From: Callorhinus ursinus
Lineage: Eukaryota; Chordata; Mammalia; Carnivora; Otariidae
Assembly: GCF_003265705.1 (NCBI RefSeq)
Contig: NW_020313157.1
Span: 2,959,570 to 3,023,569 of the forward strand
Reading direction: 5' to 3'
Length of the DNA: 64,000 nucleotides
Part shown: piece after piece, positions 29,810-38,800 of the stretch
Position numbering within the stretch: the stretch's first letter is position 1
Layout: each line of letters starts with the position of its first letter
Notes under the pieces: model-generated
Seen by the model: only the letters and a program-made list of their open reading frames with translations
Databases searched by the model: none
Told to the model about the DNA's origin: nothing
Program-made: the position numbers and the translations under genes

Positions 29810-32800
29810 GTGTGTACTCCTCCTCCCCCCACCCCCTTCCCATGATTGCAGCCCCCGGCCAGCCCGCCGGGGCTGGCGCGCGTGTGCGCACGCATGGCCC
29901 GCGCTGCCGACCCCGCTCGCCTTTCTTAGCCGCCGGGGCGGCTACAGCCCCGCGCGCCGGGCTTGCGCGGCCGGGGGACCCTCCTCCCCCGGAACGTGGG
30001 GGCCCCAAGCGGCCCCGGTCACTTTTGTCCGCTGCAGGCGGGCGAGTCGCGACGTTTGTAAATTGCAAACAGACCCACGTGGTTCTGCAGCAGTCCCGGC
30101 CATGCTTGGTGCTGGTGGCTTTCCCCCCCGCGCTTCCTCCTCCCCCCTCCCGCGGCGGCTTCCTTCCTCTCCCTCCTTCTTCGCTGTCTCTGGGTGCCCC
30201 CCTCCAAGGGGGCTTGGGGGGCCCGGGCCGCGCGTGGGGCCGCGGCGCGGGCGGCTACAATGCAGCCACGCCGCGGCTCTGGGCGCGGGGTGGGGGGGGG
30301 AAGGATCGGGGAGCCGGGTGATGTGTTTGCAGGGAGCGGGGCTGCGGCGGGGATGGGGGGGCATGCTCGAATGGGGGTGCGGGAATGGGTGGGACCCGAG
30401 AGGCCGGCGCTACCGGCCGTGTGGCGCCGCGGACTCCGGCACGTTGGCGGCCGGTCGCACGCTTGCCGCCCGCGCCCGGGCGCTGTTTACTAGCGAGGCC
30501 TGGACGTGACTCTGCAGCCCTCTTGGAGTAGGCGGACCTCGGCGCGCCGCCTCTCGGGAGCTGTAGTTCCCCGCGCCCTGCCGGTGCGGCATTGTGGGAG
30601 TTGTAGGCGCGCCCGGGCCACGCTTTCCTCGCACAAAGCTCGGCTCCCGAGGGCTGGATGGGCCCGGCAGGCCCTGGGTGGGGGTGCTTTTTGGGGAGGG
30701 GGCACCGGACGCCGCCCCTGGCTTCACGAGGCCGCTGCCTGTCGCACGCAGGTCTCGGCTGCAAACTTTCCCATCCCACGCCCCTCCCCCTAGCCATAAA
30801 CCGAAAGCGTTCAATCTTGCAGCCCGGTGGGTGCGTGGGTGGGTGATCCCAGGTCCCCGGCCCTCCCCGGGAGCCACTTCCCAAGTTTGCCCCGGATTGC
30901 TCCAGATCCACCCTTTATCAAGGGTGATGGGTGCGTGCACCACTCGCATCCCGTTTCCCTGGACACTTGTTAAAATGCACATGCCCGAAACTCCGATGGC
31001 CAGAAGGGCCTGGGCATCTGCACTGAACGCGGCCCGCGGGACGTGGCAGTGCTGCGTCTGGGGCTCTCCTGTGTGTCCAGGTTTGGAACCTGCAGCGCCC
31101 TTAGAACCATGCTACTCCTGGAGCGAAATGGCTCCCTAGGGCTGGGGCCACGTGCTCTGCCGCCCGGGGTAGGCTGGGCGGGGATTGAGGGAGGAGGAGC
31201 CCGGGGTGGTGTGGCCCAGGCTGGTGGACAGTAGGGGCTGCAGAAATCGGGTTCGGAGAAGGTTGCTGCTCAAGTATACACACACGCCCCACCTCGCCCC
31301 AGGGCTCCTACCTTAACAGTTCTCAAGTTCAGGGTGCTGGCCCTTCCAGAAGGTCTACTTGGAGGGCCTAGCTGTAATAAGTAAAGAAAAAAAATTCTGG
31401 AGCTCTTAATATGTTTTAGGGATTCGTTTTGCTAGATTTTTGTCATTGAATTTTCACACTCTTCTTCCTCAGTTAAGCGGCCTTATGATTCCCATATGGG
31501 ATGAGGACAGAAGCCTGAGAAGGTCAAGTGGTGGGGCTGGGACTTGAACCCTGATCCCAGAGCCCTGCTCTTACCCCTAGTGGCTGGTTGCTCAGAGAAG
31601 GGCTGGGGGGGACTATTTGGGCCTGATCCTGGGCAGGCTTGGCACAGCGGAGACCTATGGCTACCAGGCCTGGGACTTAGTTGAATCCTCTCTTGGTCTC
31701 CTAGGACTCTGGCTTCACTGTCCCTGTCCCAAGCCCTGCTTTAGAGGAGTCCAGCAGTCTCTAGGGGTCAAGTGCCCCAGGCTCAGGCCTGGGGACATGC
31801 TCAGCCTGCCTATCTGTGAGACAGGTGTAAGCCCGTGCACTGGGTGTGGAGTTGGGCCCTCTGAGTTTGTTCATTTTCAGAAGCTGTGGGCTGAGGTGGG
31901 ATCAAGTGTGTGGGTTGGGTGGGACCTTTGGACTGTGTGGCCAGCTTCTGAGGCTAGGGGGCTTTGTTCCATCCCTCAGGGACTAGAAGGGCTCCCTACC
32001 TCTCTTATTCCTCTCCCAGACCCACTGGAGGGGGCCGTACTGCACAGTGGGCACCGACCGATATGTCCCCCACCCCGCATCACCCTCCTAGCCCGGCTCA
32101 TGCCCATGCTGTGTGGTTTTGGACTTGTGTGGTCTCACTGCTCTCCACTTCTATAAAATGGAGCACCTGTGAAGGTTGGCTGTATGTCTGGAAAGCGCCT
32201 GGTGTCTGTTAAAATAGCACTCAAACTCTTAGAAGTGGGAGCATTGTGGTCTTATTAAGTGTTTTCCTGCTGTCCTTGGTGGAGGCAAAGAGACCAGTTC
32301 TCAGGAGGTAGAGACAGTTAGGGGCTTTGGAGGGTGTCCTGAGTCCCTGATCCAGTATATATGTGGCACCTACTCTGTGCTGGGAACCAGGATTGGCCCT
32401 GTCCTAACAGCTCAAAATCTGGTGCTGAAGAGCCTTGTCAGCCCCGTAATAAAGAGAGATTTTGGGATGTCCTGGAGTCCTGTGTACAAACTCTAGAAAA
32501 ACAAGGCATCCTGTTGCCCTCAACCTCTTTTTTCTTCATCCATCTCTTTCTCTCTTTTATAACCTAAGGATCATTTTTACTTACTTATTTTTAAAAGTAT
32601 TCTCTATGCCCAGTGTGGGACTTGAACTCATGACCTCTGAGATCAAGAGTCTCATGCTCTACTGACTGAGCCAGGCAGGCGCCCTCTTCTTCCATGTCTT
32701 TTAAATTTCACCATGACCCTATGAAGTGAGGCAGTAGCCCCCCCATTTTACAGGTGGGTAAACAGGCTTTGGAAGATGAAGTGCTTAAGCATGGAGTTCC

Positions 32801-35800
32801 ACGGCTAGTAAGTGGCCGGCCTGGTTTGTACTTGAACACAGTGCAGGGAGCTCCTTCTGAGGGACCGAGGAAGCCCGAGAGGGGAGAGGTGTGTCTGATG
32901 GGAACAGCCTGGCCATGGTCTGTTCAGAGCTGAGGGCAGGGGTGGCAGGCTGGTCAGAGTGAGGTGTATGGATAGAAGCAGTGGGGCTGGGTGAAGGCCC
33001 TGGGCTGCTTCAGTACTTGGCTGCACAGAGAAGGATGAGCGCCTTGGCATCCTTGCTGAGGGTCGCTTCTTCCCTCCTGTCCTCCTCTTGGGGTGTGGGA
33101 GAAATCCCAGGTGGGCTTTCCCACATCTCACTGGAAATGTTGAGTGACATGTATGTGAGTGACTTTGGGCAGTGAAAAATGAGAGTTCTCCATGCCTAAT
33201 CTGAGGCTGCAGCCGAGCCTGGGGGTGTAGGTGGATGGGGGCTACTTGCCTTTGGGCTGGGCAGGAAGAACAGGTACAGGTCAGGATTCTGCCTTGAAGA
33301 GTGTGCTCCCTACCCCAGAGGCTCTGATTGCTATGCTGGTGTTATTCCCAGGGGGCTGTCTGTGGGTACTCTGGTATTGGGGTGGCAGTCTCGGCACCCA
33401 GGGCTGGTACCCAAACTGTTCTTGGCCGTTGGCCGCCCTTCTCCTGGAGACTGACTGTCGGAGGGCAGTCTGGGAGGGAGAGAAGCAACAGACTCTGGGT
33501 GTCAGTGGACCAGGCTCCCTTCACTGCTCACCTGCGAGTCTGAAGTTGATGTGGAGGGGCCAGAGAGCCTTACCATTCCTGTAAATCACATTTATGTGTG
33601 CAAAACTCAGAAAGAAGTGTGAGAAACTCTGAGGCATTTGCAGAAAAAATCTCCTTTATCCCTATCTAGTACAGTAGCTGGACTAGCCATCCATTACAGG
33701 AATCTCTGGTTGGTCAGCGATCAGGACCCCTGGCTGGCCAGCACTCCCACCAATCAGAACTCCTGGTTAGCCATGATTCCACCAATCAACAGCTGGTTAG
33801 CCGTGCTTTCGCCAGTTAGAACCCCTGCTGAGTCAACATTCCACCAATCAGAAACCCTGGTTAGTCCACATTCTGTTAAAGTAACTATCAGCTGGTACTT
33901 CCAGGGCTATTTCAGTGAGTTATCCATTAGGGTCTTGGTGGCAGTCCCTCACGAGGAACTGCAGCTTTGGGGTGAAGTCTGTTTTCTGGGACTTGAGTGC
34001 GCCTTAGGTGCCCCAGCAGCTGTTTCCTGAACCAGGAGGCTGGGTGGATGGACTTGGTGGCGAAGGGGACAGAACGGATGGAATATTGGGAGGAGCCAGG
34101 ATGAGCAGGCTCTGCTCCCTGCCTGGGTCCTTCACTTTCCTTTGGTGTCTCCAGTTCCTGGGCATCCTGGGGAGAAGGGAGGAGCTGAGGGTCTCCCAGG
34201 ACAGAGATTTTCATGGGCAGATGAGCTGGCTGGTTGGGGGAGGTGGGGCTGAACTGTGGTTTCTTTGGGGGTCGGGGGCATTGGTGGGACTTGGGGGGGC
34301 AGTGGGGGCTGGGACGTGCAGGAGCTGCATTGCCTGCACCCTGCTCCTCCTGTCTTTCATGGTGGACTTGGGCAGGTCACTTTACTTCTGTGCCTTTTTG
34401 TTGGGAGGGGCAGGGACACTACCTACTGAGGCTATATATGGGGCTCTGGTAAGCAGCAGCCACTTTGTGAGCCATCAGTGGAGGGTACCATCAGCGGGGC
34501 GGGGCGGGGGGTGGGGAGCTGGGCTTTGGCATCTGCAGGTGCCTGTTGAGCCCTGGTCTGGCTGTCTGACCTCGGTGGCTTGGCTTCCTTTGGACATCTC
34601 TCCTCACCTCTTTTTTTAAGTAAGCTCTATACCTGACATGGGGCTTGAACTCATGACCCCAAGATCAAGAGTCATATGCTCTTCCAAATGAGCCAGCCAG
34701 GCTGCCTACCCCACCTCATCTTCTCCCCACCACAGAGGGTCTGGAGGGCACAGCCAGACCTACCCTGGACTAGGTTCTAATGTCCCCCACAAAGGGCAGG
34801 CAAGCCCCTGCATATCAGGTCTTGGGCCTGCATCCTCTCCATTGTTCCGCCTAGACACCCCATCACCTCCACTGTAGGGGCCGGGAAACTGGAAGAAGGG
34901 AGGTGCCCCTGGCCCAGAAGTGGGGGGCCAGATGACTGGTAGTCTGACTCTAAAGCCCTGTCCCTCCTTACTCTGAGCCCTGAGTCTCATCTGTGAAGAC
35001 AGGGTTGTGGGCCCCCTTTCGAACATCGACATTCTGGGGGTGCCGTGTTGAAACTGCATCCTGAGGCAGGGGGCCCGGGGAGGCCTTGGGGGTGCTGGTG
35101 GAGGAGAGGGCTTGTCTGTGGACCCCCAGCCGAGGCTGACGTGGACTACTTCTCTGTCAGGAGAGGAGGCGAAGGCCCAGGAAGGGGCAAGGGCAAGTCC
35201 AGGGTCCTGCAGGCCTGGAGCAGGACAGATGGGGTGGGCTGGGGGGCCAGGAAAGGCCTTGGCTGTCTCCAGCTGTTGTAGATGCGTTCTCCTGGGTTTC
35301 TGAGCAAACTCCTTTCCGCCTGGGGACGGGCACGGGGGCTTGGGCACCTCTTTGAACCCAGGGTCCCCATCGATGGAATAAGGCTGCCCGTAGTCCTTTT
35401 CCCTACTTCTCTAGAACGAGGGGTGTGAGCTCTCTTGGCCCAGGCCTGGACCAGGTCACCCCCGGGAGGGCCCCTCAGGAAGAAGCTAGGGCTGTGGCTT
35501 TGGGTGGGGCCAGTGGCCTCTTCTGGGAGCCCAGCATCTGGAAGCCATCAGGCCAGGGGCGGGGGGAGTTATAGGAGAGGTCCGGGAGAGGGGGAATGCC
35601 TCCTCCAGGCCACACACAGGCCCAGCCCTCGGGAGCGGTGGCATTGGGCCCACAGGCCCCGCTGCTGCCTTTGCCTCCTGCCGATGCCGCTGGGCCCACA
35701 GCCTCCCCCCTTCCACTGGCTGCCTTCTCTCTCACCCCCCTAGCTGCTGCTCCTGTAAGATGCGGTCACGTAATTTGCAGTACCATTCCGACGGCACGCT

Positions 35801-38800
35801 GAGAGCTTTGCTTGTCTGGCACTGGGTGGGCCTGTCTCTTGGGGTGCGTGGGCTTGGGGGAGAAGTGTCTCCAGGGGTGGTTGGTCCGATATCCCCTTCT
35901 TGGAGGGAGTGGTATCTGTCTCGTTTTTGAAGTTTTAGAATGGGGTCTCTGGGGCCAGGCTGGGGGCTTGCAGATGAGTGTGTGGCTGGAGATACGGGTG
36001 TGGCAATGGGGAGGGAGGAGGGATCTCTTCGCTCAGTCCTCAAGCCTGCAGTGCTGAAGGAGGGGGTCCAGGTGTATAGCCAGGAGCTCAGAGGTGTCCC
36101 AGGGACAGGTGTCTGCAGTTAATTGTCTGGGACCATGGGCATCAGAATCACAGAGATTCTTGGTAGCCATTCAGGCTTCTGGGCCCCACCCACACGGGCT
36201 GGGACCTGGGGCTGCACACTTACTGACACCCAGGCATCCCAGAGCATACTACTCCATCACCCTCCGGATCTGCTGCGGGTGTAGGCATCTGACAGGTCTG
36301 GCATCTTCTGCACCGGGAGGGATGAAAGTTATACTAGGGGCTCTCTGGAGGTGAATGGTAAAGACAGGGTCCCACCGGGGCAGGGTATGGGGGGCACCTA
36401 GCCTGAGCATGTCTTTGTCCTCCCCTGCAGCCTTGCCAACATTCCACTGACCCCTGAGACTCAGCGGGACCAGGAGCGGCGGATTCGGCGGGAGATCGCC
36501 AACAGCAACGAGCGGAGGCGCATGCAGAGCATCAACGCGGGCTTCCAGTCCCTCAAGACCCTCATCCCCCACACAGATGGAGAGAAGCTCAGCAAGGTGG
36601 GCTAGGGCCCCGAAGGCTTCCTGGAGGAAGTGGTGGGCTCAAGTGGGGAGAAGAAAGTGAGCCTTGGCAGACCCTGCCCACTGGGGTTCCTGACTTGTCC
36701 CTCCCGCCCTCAGGCAGCCATTCTCCAGCAGACGGCAGAGTACATCTTCTCCCTGGAGCAGGAGAAGACCAGGCTTCTGCAGCAGAACACACAGCTTAAG
36801 CGCTTTATCCAGGTAGCACCCTGTGGAGGCCTCGTGCTGCCTCAGTGCCTCGCCCTCCTCCTGGCTCCCTTTCCCTTGTTTGGCCTGTCCCGGCTCAACC
36901 ATGGCCTGGGACTCTGATGTGGTTGCAGGCTGCATCTTCCCCACTGACCTGCCTACTTCAGGCATTTCCCTTCCTGCCTGGGCCTCCATTTACCTATCCG
37001 TCAAGTGCAGCGGGGTGGGCTCTGGAAGGAACCGGGTGATTTCTGGAAAGCAAGTCCATTCTGCCTCCCTTTCTGGCCTTTGGCCGTTTGTTGGATTTGA
37101 AGAATGGGGCGCACCTGGGCCTGACAGCCTTGGGGGGCTGAGAGGGAGTCCTCTGACCTGGTGGTGGTGCTGTTGGTAGTATGGGGGTGTCAGAGCACAC
37201 TCACTGGCCCCTTGGGGTCACCAGGAGCTGAGCGGCTCATCCCCCAAGCGGCGGCGGGCGGAGGACAAGGACGAGGGCATCGGGTCGCCAGACATCTGGG
37301 AGGACGAGAAGGCGGAGGACCTGCGCAGGGAGATGATCGAGCTGAGGCAGCAACTGGACAAGGAGCGCTCGGTGCGCATGATGCTGGAGGAGCAGGTGAG
37401 GCTGCTGCTTTGAGCAGTTATTTACAGGTGCACCTGTTTTGTGCCAGGCCTGTGAGTGAGGGACCCAGCAGGGAGCAAAGCAGACGGCTCCCTTTCCTCG
37501 GCGTCACTGTCTGCACGGGGTGGGGGAACATTAGAGGATCTCACACTGTAAAAACACAGCTGTGGGGCGTCTCAGGGGCTCAGGCGGTTAAGCGTCTGCC
37601 TTCGGCTCAGGTCACGATCCCAGGGTCCTGGGATCCAGCCCCACGTCTTGCTCGCTGCTCAGCGGGGAGTCTGCTTCTCCCTCTCCCTCAGTCCGTCCCC
37701 CTCCCCTCCCTTGTCTGTGCATGCATGTGCTCTCGCTCTTTCTTAAATAAATAAATAACATCTTAAAAGAAAAAGTAAAATAAAAACACAGCTGTAATAA
37801 AGGCTAAATGCCAACGGTGGGCACCGGGGAACCAGGGAGGCTGCCCCATGGCTTCTCCGTGGAACTGACTTGAGCTGAGGTTGGAGGTCAAGTCTCGAAG
37901 TTAACTGGGCAGAGGGGAGAAGCGTGCTCTGCACAGAAGAGCATGGGCAGGGGCCTGGAGGTGGGAGGGAGCACGGCAGGAGGGAGGCCGTGGCAGGAGA
38001 GGAGGTGAGTCATGGCGAGCCTGGCAGGCTGCGCTAAGGACTTTGGTCCCTACTCTGAGGGTGGACGAGCTCCATGCTAGGGTTTGCAGCAGGAGCGAGT
38101 GGTCTCTTGGCGAAGGACAGAGCTTAGGGAGGCCGACCTCAGCAGTCCTGAGGGCCCTGCTCGCGGTGGGGGGAGGCGCCGGGGTGTGGTCCGAGCCCTG
38201 CCCCAAACCTATTGTCCTGCCCCCAGGTGCGCTCGTTGGAGGCCCACATGTATCCGGAAAAGCTCAAGGTGATCGCACAGCAGGTGCAGCTGCAGCAGCA
38301 GCAGGAGCAGGTGCGGCTGCTGCACCAGGAGAAACTGGAGCGGGAACAGCAGCACCTGCGGACCCAGGTGAGCAGGAGGTGCCGGGAGGGGTTCTTACCT
38401 GCAGCATCAGTGCCTCTGGGCCCCAGCGGGCAGACTCAGGGCCTAAGGTTACTGCTCCCAGGTGTCCTGCATATGTTGAAGCCTTGTAACCGCCCTTTGA
38501 GGCCTGAGCTCTTATTCTTCCCATTTTACTGATGGCAAAATTGAGGCACAGAAAGGTTACATTACATGCCCACTAGTGATCCTCAGTGGCTTGGCCGTCG
38601 AAATCTAGAGTCCACACTCCTGAAAACCAGTGTATTTTTTTTTTTTAAGATTTATTTACTTAAAAAACTTTTTAAAAGATTTTATTTATTTATTTGACAG
38701 AGAGAGACACAGCAAGAGCAGGAACACAGGCCGGGGGGGAGTGGGAGAGGGAGAAGCAGGCTTCCTGCCGGGCAGAGAGCCGGACGCGGGGCTCGATCCC

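Larger units (their letters stand above)
28260..30640 (+). promoter_or_regulatory. TFAP4: CpG island C: TFAP4 promoter, 5' UTR and start of intron 1
   Basis: About 2.4 kb of CpG-dense DNA surrounds the TFAP4 start codon. It contains no obvious TATA box near the ATG. Visible elements are a 21-base T run at 29151-29171; CAGCTG E-boxes at 29191, 29458 and 29491; 'TTGTTTAC', a forkhead-type site, at about 29398; a (CA)n at 29499-29518; and a (GCC)6 run at about 29581-29599 in the likely 5' UTR. The transcription start cannot be fixed from sequence; somewhere between about 29420 and 29620 is reasonable. Confidence 0.85.
29810..36430 (+). other. TFAP4: TFAP4 intron 1
   Basis: 6,621 bp. The first 0.8 kb is CpG island. 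It holds CACGTG E-boxes at 30076 and 31149, a paired ZNF143-type motif at 30553-30608, MIR/L2 pieces (31400-31590 and 32690-32830), two short old SINEs (32577 and 34611) and a CCAAT minisatellite at 33680-33885. No alternative coding exon was recognised between 31000 and 36430. Ends with TCCTCCCCTGCAG. Confidence 0.93.

Noticed and set aside
28892..30911. Long open frames around the TFAP4 start on both strands
   Set aside because: CpG-island composition artefacts; only the frame at 29721-29809 is supported by homology and splicing.
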